Positions 1 to 5,437 of a DNA stretch of 8,402 nt are shown piece by piece. Source of the DNA: Verrucomicrobiota bacterium. GTDB lineage: Bacteria; Verrucomicrobiota; Verrucomicrobiia; Opitutales; UBA953. The position numbers and the translations under genes were made by a program. Every line of letters starts with the position of its first letter. Position 1 is the stretch's first letter. The DNA is taken from assembly GCA_004293385.1 (NCBI GenBank), contig RDYO01000101.1:1-8402 (forward strand), in the 5' to 3' direction. The notes beneath the pieces are model-generated. The model was not told where the DNA came from and made no database searches. It saw only the letters and a program-made list of their open reading frames with translations.

Positions 1-1
1 C

Positions 2-106
2 GAGCGGGGCGTTCGGCTTACCGTAGCCGAGCTGGACGTCGAGGGTGAGGGCCTGGGAGGCGGCGGCCATCAGGGGAAGGACCGCTAGGTAACGTAGGGA
101 TTTCAT
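2..106 (-). CDS. N-terminal fragment of a probable exported protein, function unknown
   Basis: A minus-strand reading frame opens with ATG at 106-104 and runs off the left edge without a stop, giving 35 residues. The N-terminus looks like a Sec signal peptide: a short basic start (MKSLR), a hydrophobic core (YLAVLPLMAAA) and a plausible signal peptidase I site after Ser-Gln-Ala near residue 19. The mature part begins LTLDVQLGYG. It lies 50 nt downstream of the cyclophilin gene on the same strand, so the two may be co-transcribed. I do not recognise the family from so few residues. Another periplasmic or outer-membrane protein is all that can be said. No clear Shine-Dalgarno precedes the ATG, as for most genes here. 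Confidence 0.6.
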   Translation of the reverse strand, partial: MKSLRYLAVLPLMAAASQALTLDVQLGYGKPNAPL

Positions 107-144
107 GGGGAGACTTTACTTATGTCGGTGGGGGAGGGGCTGTA

Positions 145-158
145 AAGGCCGAAGCCTT
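145..158 (-). terminator. Small hairpin at the cyclophilin stop codon, weak terminator candidate
   Basis: Read on the minus strand, AAGGC pairs with GCCTT around a TTCG tetraloop (5 bp) and overlaps the stop codon. UUCG loops are very stable, but no U-tract follows, so termination is doubtful. It could equally slow or partly attenuate transcription into the next gene at 106. Confidence 0.2.
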
Positions 159-762
159 ACTTGGCTTCGACGATCTCGACGCTGGTGATTTCCACGCGTT
201 CGGTGGGGGTGGAGCCTTCCATGCCGACGCAGCGGATGTTGGCGATCTTGTTGAGGGTCTCTTCGCCGGCGACGAGCTTGCCGAAGGCGGTGTACTTGTT
301 GTTCAGGAAGGAGGCGTCGCCATGGCAGACGAAGAACTGGCTGCCGGCGCTGTCCGGGTCGCTGGAGCGGGCCATGGAGAGGACGCCTTTCACGTGGGCG
401 CGGTTATTGAACTCGGCCTTGATCTGGTAGCCGGGGCCGCCCGTGCCGGGGGCGCCGCGGGCGCCGACTTTGGAGTTCGGGCAGCCGCCCTGGATCATGA
501 AGCCTTTGATGACGCGGTGGAAGGCCGTGCCGTTGTAGAAATTCTCCCGGGACAGCTTGAGGAAGTTGTCCACGGTGCGCGGGGCGACATCGGGCCAGAA
601 CTCGACGGTCATGTCGCCGTAGTTGGTGTGGATGATGGCGCGAGGGGTGGCGCCGGCGGCGGAGGATTCTTTCATGGATTCTTTGTTGTTGGAGCAGGAG
701 GAAAAGGAGAGTCCGGCCACGACGGCCAAGGCGGACAGCAGGCAGAGGCGCAGGGTTTTCAT
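157..762 (-). CDS. Cyclophilin-type peptidyl-prolyl cis-trans isomerase, probable lipoprotein
   Basis: This 201-aa protein should catalyse cis-trans isomerisation of Xaa-Pro bonds in exported proteins. Residues 1-23 form a lipoprotein signal peptide ending in a lipobox (FSSC, Cys23), so it is probably lipid-anchored and faces the periplasm. A short polar linker leads to a cyclophilin domain from about residue 40 to 200. Visible active-site motifs are FHR (Arg83), GFMIQGG (Phe88, Met89, Gln91) and GSQFFV (141-145), all matching the family. The residue equivalent to human CypA Trp121 is Phe152, and that equivalent to His126 is Tyr157. Substitution at the Trp position is common in bacterial cyclophilins and usually means weak cyclosporin binding. 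The gene is divergent from thiS across an 86-nt gap. The domain identity is very safe; the specific symbol (ppiA or ppiB) is not. Confidence 0.95.
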   Translation of the reverse strand: MKTLRLCLLSALAVVAGLSFSSCSNNKESMKESSAAGATPRAIIHTNYGDMTVEFWPDVAPRTVDNFLKLSRENFYNGTAFHRVIKGFMIQGGCPNSKVGARGAPGTGGPGYQIKAEFNNRAHVKGVLSMARSSDPDSAGSQFFVCHGDASFLNNKYTAFGKLVAGEETLNKIANIRCVGMEGSTPTERVEITSVEIVEAK

Positions 763-848
763 GGGTTTCAGGCAATCCCACGGGCCTCCGCCCGCAACCC
801 CAAACCTCCGCTTGCCAGCCCGCCCGCGGGGGGGCAGGGTCGTCCCGT

Positions 849-1049
849 ATGCGCGTGACCGTCAACGATGAGCCCAAGGAGACCGCCGCCCGGACGCTGG
901 CCGAACTCCTCGCGGAACTCGGCGTGGCCCAGGAGCCGGCCGTGGCCGCCGCCGTCGACGAACAGGTCGTGCCTCGCTCGCGCTGGTCCGCCCAGCCCTT
1001 GGCCGAAGGCGCCCGCATCCTCGTCATCCGCGCCGCCCAAGGCGGCTGA
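849..1049 (+). CDS. thiS: Sulfur carrier protein ThiS
   Basis: This 66-aa ubiquitin-fold protein carries sulfur as a C-terminal thiocarboxylate and delivers it to ThiG for the thiazole ring of thiamin. The length matches ThiS (about 65-70 aa), and the essential Gly-Gly is exactly C-terminal (AAQGG). The N-terminus (MRVTVNDEPKE) and the central acidic/hydrophobic helix fit the fold. The family could also be MoaD-like, but the two neighbouring ThiE-family genes and thiG make ThiS nearly certain. It is the first gene of the plus-strand thi run. The ATG has no clear Shine-Dalgarno, and I see no THI-box riboswitch signature in the 86-nt upstream gap. The activating adenylyltransferase ThiF is not in the window. 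Confidence 0.93.
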   Translation: MRVTVNDEPKETAARTLAELLAELGVAQEPAVAAAVDEQVVPRSRWSAQPLAEGARILVIRAAQGG

Positions 1050-1064
1050 TCTCCCCGACCCCTC

Positions 1065-1742
1065 ATGTTCAAGTTCATCAAAGGTCTCTTCGTCAACGAG
1101 CCGGAAGCCCCGGCCCCGGAGAACCTCGTCCTGTTCACCCCCAATGACGGCAGCTGGGATCCGAAGATGGTCCGCCGTCTGTTCGACGCGGGCCTTGGCC
1201 GCCTGCACGTGCAGGTCCGCAAGGACTGGGAGCGCCGCCATTACGAGCAGTTCCTCCGCACGATCCCCGAGGCTTTCTGGCCGCGCATCGTGCTCGGCGA
1301 AGAACCCGAACTCGTCGAGGCCCACCGCCTCGGCGGTTTCCAGATGCACCCGGGCGAGCGCGTCCCGCGTCGCTGGCCCAAGCACGCGGCGGTCAGCGTG
1401 AAGTGCCATGACTACGACGAACTGCGTTCGACCGACAAGGCCTGCGGCTACGTCTTCCTGACCCCGATCTTCGAATCCGTCTCCAAGAAGGACCACCGCC
1501 CGCGCCGCACGCTCCGCGAATACGAGGTCATCCTGCAGCGCTGGAAGTCCGAAGGCGGTGCCCCGGTCCACGCGCTCGGCGGCATCACGCCGAAGAACGC
1601 CGCGAAGGCCCGCGAGATGGGCTTCGACGGCATCGCCTTCATCGGCTCGGTCTGGAAGCAGCCGGACCCGGTCCGCGCCTTCCTCGACCTCGAGCGCGCC
1701 TGGTACGGCAAGGAAGCCCGCAAGCTGAAGCGCACTTACTAA
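1065..1742 (+). CDS. ThiE/TenI-family TIM-barrel protein (Bacteroides-type, divergent)
   Basis: This 225-aa (beta/alpha)8-barrel protein belongs to the thiamin phosphate synthase/TenI superfamily. Family-like segments include the start strand LVLFTPND (21-28), LHVQVRK (47-53), the strand-loop YVFLTPIFESVSKK (129-142) and a phosphate-binding end, ALGGIT (170-175) followed by GFDGIAFIGSVW (186-197). It resembles the short ThiE-like proteins of Bacteroides rather than classical ThiE. The Asn-Asp pair that binds Mg and pyrophosphate in ThiE (present in the next gene) is replaced here by GEEPELVE (78-85). The histidine used by Bacillus TenI for thiazole tautomerisation (in its FGHVFE segment) aligns to Thr133. 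So it has neither canonical active site. It sits between thiS and thiE, 15 nt after the former, which ties it to thiazole formation or coupling. Fold assignment is firm; the reaction is uncertain. Confidence 0.85.
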   Translation: MFKFIKGLFVNEPEAPAPENLVLFTPNDGSWDPKMVRRLFDAGLGRLHVQVRKDWERRHYEQFLRTIPEAFWPRIVLGEEPELVEAHRLGGFQMHPGERVPRRWPKHAAVSVKCHDYDELRSTDKACGYVFLTPIFESVSKKDHRPRRTLREYEVILQRWKSEGGAPVHALGGITPKNAAKAREMGFDGIAFIGSVWKQPDPVRAFLDLERAWYGKEARKLKRTY

Positions 1743-1746
1743 GGCT

Positions 1747-2361
1747 GTGTTCCCTCGCCTGCAGTTCCTGACGCTCGACGCCGCCCCGCGCGCGCATCGC
1801 GAACAGGCCCGCGCCGCGCTCGAAGGCGGCGTGCGCTGGATCCAGCTGCGCGCGAAGCATCTGCCGCCCGATCTCTGGGTCGCCGAGGCGGTGGCCATCG
1901 CCGAACTGTGCCGCGACTTCGGCGCGATGTTCGTGGTGAATGATTCGCCGGAGGTCGCCCTGCGCGCCGAGGCCGACGGCGTCCATCTCGGCGGCGACGA
2001 CGCCTCGCCCGCCGCCGCCCGCGCCTTGCTCGGTGAGTTCGCGATCGTCGGCGTGACGCTCAACGAGCCCGCCCACGTCGCCCGCTTCGCCGGCGTCCGG
2101 GTCGACTACGCCGGCGTCGGTCCCTTCCGCCATACGCTCAGCAAGCAGAAGCTCGCGGCGGTCCACTCCTCGGAATCCTTAACCGACCTCATCGCCGCCG
2201 CCGCGCCCTTGCCTTGCTACGCGATCGGCGGCGTCACGGCCGCCGACTGGCCCGCCGTCCGCGCCCTCGGCGCCCACGGGATCGCCGTCAGCGGCGCCAT
2301 CGCCTTGGCGGACGACCCCGTTTCCGCCGCGAAAACGTTGGTCGAAGCGGTCGTAGGCTAG
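1747..2361 (+). CDS. thiE: Thiamin phosphate synthase ThiE
   Basis: This 204-aa cytoplasmic TIM-barrel enzyme couples HMP-pyrophosphate with thiazole phosphate to give thiamin phosphate. Canonical motifs are visible in order: QLRAK (33-37), binding the pyrimidine pyrophosphate; VVND (63-66), with Asn-Asp for Mg and pyrophosphate; ADGVHLGGDD (76-85); DYAGVGPFRHTLSK (120-133), with Lys133; and the phosphate-loop part AIGGV then GIAVSGAI. The length matches bacterial ThiE (about 200-215 aa). The start is GTG, only 4 nt after the preceding stop, and no better start exists before the first barrel strand. It is adjacent to a divergent paralogue, so only this copy has the full synthase signature. 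Co-transcription with thiS and thiG is expected from the spacing. Confidence 0.93.
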   Translation: MFPRLQFLTLDAAPRAHREQARAALEGGVRWIQLRAKHLPPDLWVAEAVAIAELCRDFGAMFVVNDSPEVALRAEADGVHLGGDDASPAAARALLGEFAIVGVTLNEPAHVARFAGVRVDYAGVGPFRHTLSKQKLAAVHSSESLTDLIAAAAPLPCYAIGGVTAADWPAVRALGAHGIAVSGAIALADDPVSAAKTLVEAVVG

Positions 2362-2390
2362 GTTTCCCGAGGCGAGGGCTGGACAACCCC

Positions 2391-2396
2391 GAGGAG
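2391..2396 (+). promoter_or_regulatory. Shine-Dalgarno-like GAGGAG upstream of thiG
   Basis: GAGGAG lies 9 nt before an in-frame GTG at 2406 but 21 nt before the ATG at 2418, so if it is functional, thiG starts at GTG and gains four residues (M-Q-A-P). The site is also inside a possible small hairpin: CCGAG (2389-2393) pairs with CTCGG (2398-2402) around a 4-nt loop. Most other starts here lack such a motif, so it could be chance. Confidence 0.35.
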
Positions 2397-2417
2397 TCTC
2401 GGATTGTGCAGGCTCCG

Positions 2418-3185
2418 ATGTCTCCGCTCCGTATCGCCGACCGCACCTTCGCCTCGCGCCTCCTCACGGGCACGGGCAAGTACGCCTCCGCCGCGCAGCT
2501 CCGCGCCGTGCTCGACGCTTCCGGCGCCGAGGTGGTGACGATGGCGATCAAGCGCGTGCGCTTTGGCGCCAAGGACGACGGCATCCTCTCCGCGCTCGAC
2601 CCGCAGAAGCACCTCATCCTGCCCAACACGTCCGGCGTGCGCACGGCCAAGGAGGCGATCTTCGCCGCCGAGCTCGCCCGCGAGGCGCTCGGCACTTCGT
2701 GGCTGAAGCTCGAGATCCATCCGGATCCGAAGTATCTCATGCCCGATCCGGTCGAGACCCTCGAGGCCTGCCGTGAGCTGGTGAAGAAGGGCTTCACCGT
2801 CCTGCCTTACATCCACGCCGACCCCGTGCTCGCCAAGCGCCTCGAAGAAGTCGGCGCCGCCGCGGTCATGCCGCTCGGTGCGCCGATCGGTTCCAATCGC
2901 GGCCTGCTGTCCCGCGACTTCCTCCGCATCATCATCGAACAGGCCCGCGTGCCGGTCATCGTCGACGCCGGCCTGGGCGCGCCTTCCCACGCCGCCGAGG
3001 CCCTTGAGCTCGGCGCCGACGCCGTCCTGGTGAACACGGCGATCGCCTCTTCGGGCGACCCCGTCGCGATGGCGCGCGCCTTCCGTCTCGCGGTCGAAGC
3101 CGGCCGCACCGCCCGCGAAGCCGGACTCGGCGTCGGCTCCGATAAGGCCGAACCGACCTCACCCCTCACGGGTTTCCTCGACTGA
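2418..3185 (+). CDS. thiG: Thiazole synthase ThiG
   Basis: ThiG condenses 1-deoxyxylulose 5-phosphate, dehydroglycine and ThiS-thiocarboxylate into thiazole phosphate carboxylate. The 255-aa product is the usual family length. Recognisable parts are the start (LRIADRTFASRLLTGTGKY), NTSG (70-73), the WLKLEI strand (95-100) whose Lys97 is the Schiff-base lysine, LMPDPVETLEA, the phosphate-binding AVMPLGAPIGSN, PVIVDAGLG and ADAVLVNTAIA near the end. The open frame extends far upstream through thiE in another frame, but homology begins at this ATG. An alternative GTG at 2406 is supported only by a GAGGAG motif. It is followed after 3 nt by tlyA. ThiO or ThiH, needed for dehydroglycine, is not in the window, so the aerobic or anaerobic route cannot be told. 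Confidence 0.96.
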   Translation: MSPLRIADRTFASRLLTGTGKYASAAQLRAVLDASGAEVVTMAIKRVRFGAKDDGILSALDPQKHLILPNTSGVRTAKEAIFAAELAREALGTSWLKLEIHPDPKYLMPDPVETLEACRELVKKGFTVLPYIHADPVLAKRLEEVGAAAVMPLGAPIGSNRGLLSRDFLRIIIEQARVPVIVDAGLGAPSHAAEALELGADAVLVNTAIASSGDPVAMARAFRLAVEAGRTAREAGLGVGSDKAEPTSPLTGFLD

Positions 3186-3188
3186 CCG

Positions 3189-3944
3189 ATGGCTGCTAAG
3201 CCCGGCAGGATGCGTGCGGACGAATTGCTGCTGAAGCTTTCGCTCGCCCCGTCCCGCTCGGTCGCCCAGGCGCTCATCCTCGCGGGCAAGGTCCGCTCCG
3301 GCCCCGATGCCGTCGTCAACAAGCCGTCGCAGTCCTTCCCGGAGGACGCCGTGCTCACCGTCGACCAGCCTCCGCGCTTCGTCTCCCGCGGTGGCGAGAA
3401 GCTCGAAGGCGCGCTCGATCATTTCCAGATCCCCGTCGAAGGCCTCCATGGCCTCGACGTCGGCGCCTCCACCGGAGGTTTCACCGACTGTCTCCTGCAG
3501 CGCGGCGTCGTCAGCATGACGTGTGTCGACGTCGGCACGGCCCAGCTCCACTCGAAGCTCCGCAATGATCCGCGCATCAAGAACCTCGAGAAGTTCAACG
3601 CACGGGAGATCAACAATGTCGAGCTGCCGCACCAGACCTATGGCATCGTGGTCATGGACCTTTCGTTCATCTCGCTGGGTCTCATTTTGCCGATCGCCTG
3701 GCAGCGGGTAGGGAAGGGCGGTCATCTCGTGGCGCTCATCAAGCCGCAGTTCGAGGCGACCAAGGCCGAGGCCGACAAGGGCCGGGGCATCATCAAGGAC
3801 CCGGTCATCCATGCCCGCGTGGTTGATGGCCTGACCGCCGCCGCCCAGGGCCTCCCGGGCGCCCAGGTTCTCGGGGTCATCCTTTCGCCCATCGAAGGTG
3901 GGGACGGTAATAAGGAGTTCCTGATCGCGGTCAAAAGAGGCTGA
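3189..3944 (+). CDS. tlyA: TlyA-family rRNA (cytidine-2'-O)-methyltransferase
   Basis: This 251-aa protein has an N-terminal S4 RNA-binding domain (about residues 7-65, starting RMRADELLLKLSLAPSR) and a FtsJ/RrmJ-type methyltransferase domain. The SAM-binding motif I is DVGASTGGFTD (90-100). The 2'-O-methyltransferase K-D-K-E tetrad is visible as Lys71 (in SRGGEKLE), Asp157 (VMDLSF), Lys185 (LIKPQFE) and Glu243 (GNKEFL). In mycobacteria TlyA methylates cytidines in 16S and 23S rRNA and is needed for capreomycin/viomycin sensitivity. The same substrate class is inferred here, but which rRNA is modified is unknown. The old name hemolysin is misleading. It starts 3 nt after the thiG stop and is probably the last gene of the thi transcript, although thiamin synthesis and rRNA methylation have no evident functional link. 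Confidence 0.93.
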   Translation: MAAKPGRMRADELLLKLSLAPSRSVAQALILAGKVRSGPDAVVNKPSQSFPEDAVLTVDQPPRFVSRGGEKLEGALDHFQIPVEGLHGLDVGASTGGFTDCLLQRGVVSMTCVDVGTAQLHSKLRNDPRIKNLEKFNAREINNVELPHQTYGIVVMDLSFISLGLILPIAWQRVGKGGHLVALIKPQFEATKAEADKGRGIIKDPVIHARVVDGLTAAAQGLPGAQVLGVILSPIEGGDGNKEFLIAVKRG

Positions 3945-4005
3945 TTAGGGCAAGGGGTAGGGCTAGGGCCAGGGACAGGGCTAGGTAATTCAGGAAAAGA
4001 GGCAT
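3931..4005 (-). other. Candidate micro-ORF (24 aa, Leu/Ala-rich) on the opposite arm
   Basis: The minus-strand ATG at 4005-4003 is one base away from the plus-strand ATG at 4007. Its 24-residue product shares ALALPLAL with the plus-strand peptide, and 15 of the first 20 positions are identical. The frame ends inside the 3' end of tlyA. AAGG lies 6 nt upstream. It is probably not a conventional gene, but the mirrored coding potential is notable. Confidence 0.15.
3945..3986 (+). repeat. Degenerate hexamer array NNAGGG (six units plus a partial)
   Basis: Directly after the tlyA stop codon, six consecutive hexamers end in AGGG: TTAGGG, CAAGGG, GTAGGG, CTAGGG, CCAGGG and ACAGGG, then CTAGGT. This gives six runs of at least three G separated by 2-3 nt, a textbook G-quadruplex pattern on the plus strand. 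The array forms the left arm of the inverted repeat centred on 4006. Confidence 0.8.
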
Positions 4006-4062
4006 AATGTGCCTTTTTGTGGCCATTCTAGCCCTAGCTCCAGCCCTGGCCCTCCCCCTGGC
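3950..4062. repeat. Large imperfect inverted repeat between tlyA and rpsR
   Basis: A 35-nt left arm (3950-3984) matches the reverse complement of a 35-nt right arm (4028-4062) at 27 of 35 positions with no gaps. The symmetry point is base 4006. The left arm is the NNAGGG array. The right arm carries the mirror CCCTNN pattern (CCCTAG, CCCTGG, CCCTCC, CCCTGG in the same 6-nt phase). The 43-nt spacer contains a terminator-like hairpin and two back-to-back ATG codons. It could form a long cruciform or RNA hairpin. Confidence 0.75.
4000..4018 (+). terminator. Possible intrinsic terminator after tlyA
   Basis: AGGCA (4000-4004) pairs with TGCCT (4010-4014) around a 5-nt loop and is followed by a T-run ending at 4018. 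Upstream A's (3995-3998) can extend the stem against the T-run with one bulge. It sits at the centre of the larger inverted repeat, which could reinforce it. The stem is short, so confidence is moderate at best. Confidence 0.4.
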
Positions 4063-4126
4063 GCTCAGCGCCCCCCATTTCTCCTTGCCCTCGGCCCTCC
4101 TCCGCTTACTTCCAATCCTCCCATGA
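4007..4126 (+). other. Candidate micro-ORF (39 aa, Leu/Ala-rich) overlapping the rpsR start
   Basis: An ATG at 4007 opens a 39-codon frame whose TGA (4124-4126) overlaps the rpsR ATG as ATGA, the classic geometry for translational coupling. The product is very hydrophobic, with a signal-anchor-like core containing ALALPLAL around residues 13-20. A purine-rich AGAGG lies 4 nt before the ATG, whereas most neighbouring genes have none. The hexamer repeat itself yields Leu-Ala codons, so this may be a by-product of the repeat rather than a gene. Confidence 0.25.
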
Positions 4127-4317
4127 CCACCGAAGGTAAGCTCAAGCGTTCCCGCAACCCCCTCGACTTCGATTTCACCGAACCCGAGGCCCTGTCGCGC
4201 TACGTCACCGAGACGGGCAAGATCCTGCCCCGTAAGCTGACCGGCCTCACCGCCCGCCAGCAGCGTCATATTGCCAAGGCCGTTAAGCGCGCCCGCAATA
4301 TGATCACGATGAAGTAA
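4123..4317 (+). CDS. rpsR: 30S ribosomal protein bS18
   Basis: This 64-aa basic protein is S18, which sits on the platform of the 30S subunit next to S6 and S11. The family core is clear: LDFDFTEPEALSRYVTETGKI matches the usual IDYKDVELLRRFISERGKI, followed by LPRKLTGLTARQQRHIAKAVKRARN. It is shorter than the usual 70-80 residues and has no cysteines, so it is not the zinc-ribbon form. The open frame continues upstream through the C-rich repeat, but homology supports the ATG at 4123. It stands alone: rpsF, ssb and rplI, its common partners, are not adjacent. A strong terminator follows after 23 nt. Its start overlaps a hydrophobic micro-ORF as ATGA, which may matter for its translation. Confidence 0.93.
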   Translation: MTTEGKLKRSRNPLDFDFTEPEALSRYVTETGKILPRKLTGLTARQQRHIAKAVKRARNMITMK

Positions 4318-4340
4318 TCGCCTGCGCGATGACTTTCCCG

Positions 4341-4365
4341 GGCCGCCTTTTCAGGCGGCCTTTTT
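4341..4365 (+). terminator. Rho-independent terminator after rpsR
   Basis: A perfect 7-bp GC-rich stem, GGCCGCC (4341-4347) with GGCGGCC (4354-4360), closes a 6-nt loop and is followed at once by five T's (4361-4365). This is the clearest terminator in the window and separates rpsR from the sua5-prmC unit. Confidence 0.9.
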
Positions 4366-4410
4366 GTTGTCGGTCTGGGAGGTTGCCCCCGCCGGCGTCT
4401 CGAGGTAAAT

Positions 4411-4449
4411 CGGACGGGACTCCTGCCGTCCGTCTCGTAAAGTCCCGTC
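4411..4449 (+). promoter_or_regulatory. Two mutually exclusive stems just upstream of sua5
   Basis: CGGACGG (4411-4417) can pair with CCGTCCG (4426-4432), a perfect 7-bp stem with an 8-nt loop. Alternatively GACGGGACT (4413-4421) can pair with AGTCCCGTC (4441-4449), a perfect 9-bp stem. Both use 4413-4417, so only one can form at a time. The second ends 4 nt before the TTG start at 4454. It could be a leader switch or a DNA operator; no ligand or protein can be named. Confidence 0.35.
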
Positions 4450-4453
4450 TCCC

Positions 4454-5437
4454 TTGTCTCCGTCCGCTTCCAGTTTCCTGACCTCCGCTCCCGCTGACCT
4501 TGCGCGGGCGGCCGAGCTCCTGCGTCAGGGCGCCTGCGTGGCCCTGCCGACCGAGACGGTCTACGGCCTCGCCGCCGACGCGACCAATCCCGCCGCGCTC
4601 GCCCAGGTCTTCGCCATCAAGGGCCGTCCGCTTCTCGATCCGCTCATCGTCCACGTCCTTGATCAGGACGCGCTCGCCGAAGTCGCCGAGCCTGATCCGC
4701 GTCTGGCGAGGCTCGCTTCGCTCTGGCCCGGCCCGCTTACGGTCGTGCTGCGCCGCAAGCCCGTCGTCCCCGATCTCGTCACGGCCGGCAAAGATACCGT
4801 CGCAGTCCGTATCCCGGCGCATCCGCTCTTCCGCGAGGTGCTGCGTCTCGCCGGGCGCCCGCTCGCCGCGCCCAGCGCCAATCCCTTCGGTTACGTGAGC
4901 CCGACGAAGGCCTCGCACGTGCGTGATTCCCTCGGCGAACGTTGCCCGTGGATCGTCGACGGCGGCGCCTGCGCGCACGGCGTCGAATCCACGATCCTCG
5001 ACCTCTCCGTCCCCGGTCGAGCCCGTCTGCTGCGTCCGGGGCCGATCCCGCTTGAGAAGCTGCGCGAACTGCTTGGCGACGTCGAGGTGGTCACGCGCGC
5101 CGCTAACCAGCAGGCTGCGCAGGACGCCCCGGGGATGCTGGAGCGTCATTACAGCCCCGCCACCCGCGTCGTGCTTTTCCCGAACGGCACGCTGCCGGTG
5201 ATCGCCAACCTGCGTTCCGCGGTGCTCTTCCTGGGCCGCCGCGCGCATGCTCCGGCCAACGCCGACGTCTTCCTGCTTTCCGAGGACGGTTCGACCGAGG
5301 AGGCCGCGCGCAATCTTTTCGACCTGCTCCGTCAGCTCGACGCCCGCGGCTACGAGACCATCCACGCCGAGCTCGCGCCGTCCGCCGGCATCGGCGCCGC
5401 CTACAACGACCGCCTGACCCGCGCCGCCGCCCGCTGA
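4454..5437 (+). CDS. L-threonylcarbamoyladenylate synthase, Sua5 type
   Basis: This 327-aa enzyme makes threonylcarbamoyl-AMP from threonine, bicarbonate and ATP, the first step of t6A at position 37 of ANN-decoding tRNAs. The YrdC domain covers about residues 12-200, with PTETVYGL (32-39), KGRP (56-59, Lys56 and Arg58), the PLIVHV strand and APSANPFG with Ser141 and Asn143. A linker, PGMLERHYSP (226-235), leads into the C-terminal Sua5 domain, so this is the long two-domain form rather than the short TsaC. The start must be TTG: between an in-frame stop at 4406 and the conserved core there is no ATG or GTG. Its TGA overlaps the prmC ATG by one base, implying coupled translation. Upstream lies a pair of competing stems. 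Confidence 0.93.
   Translation: MSPSASSFLTSAPADLARAAELLRQGACVALPTETVYGLAADATNPAALAQVFAIKGRPLLDPLIVHVLDQDALAEVAEPDPRLARLASLWPGPLTVVLRRKPVVPDLVTAGKDTVAVRIPAHPLFREVLRLAGRPLAAPSANPFGYVSPTKASHVRDSLGERCPWIVDGGACAHGVESTILDLSVPGRARLLRPGPIPLEKLRELLGDVEVVTRAANQQAAQDAPGMLERHYSPATRVVLFPNGTLPVIANLRSAVLFLGRRAHAPANADVFLLSEDGSTEEAARNLFDLLRQLDARGYETIHAELAPSAGIGAAYNDRLTRAAAR

Noticed and set aside
763..848. Possible TPP (THI-box) riboswitch before thiS
   Set aside because: The gap is only 86 nt and I cannot find the conserved CTGAGA or the ACCTGAT-type segment on either strand.
404..2166. Long minus-strand open frames opposite thiS, the ThiE-like gene and thiE
   Set aside because: The opposite strand encodes clear thiamin genes. 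The antisense translations are Arg/Ala/Gly-rich with no family motif.
4009..4122. N-terminal extension of rpsR to an upstream ATG
   Set aside because: The extension translates the C-rich repeat into a Pro/Ser-rich stretch unlike S18, and homology starts at 4123.
4383..4411. Sigma-70-like promoter for sua5 (TTGCCC, 17 nt, TAAATC)
   Set aside because: The -10 match is only 3 of 6, and its start site would fall inside the leader stems. Too weak to call without transcript data.
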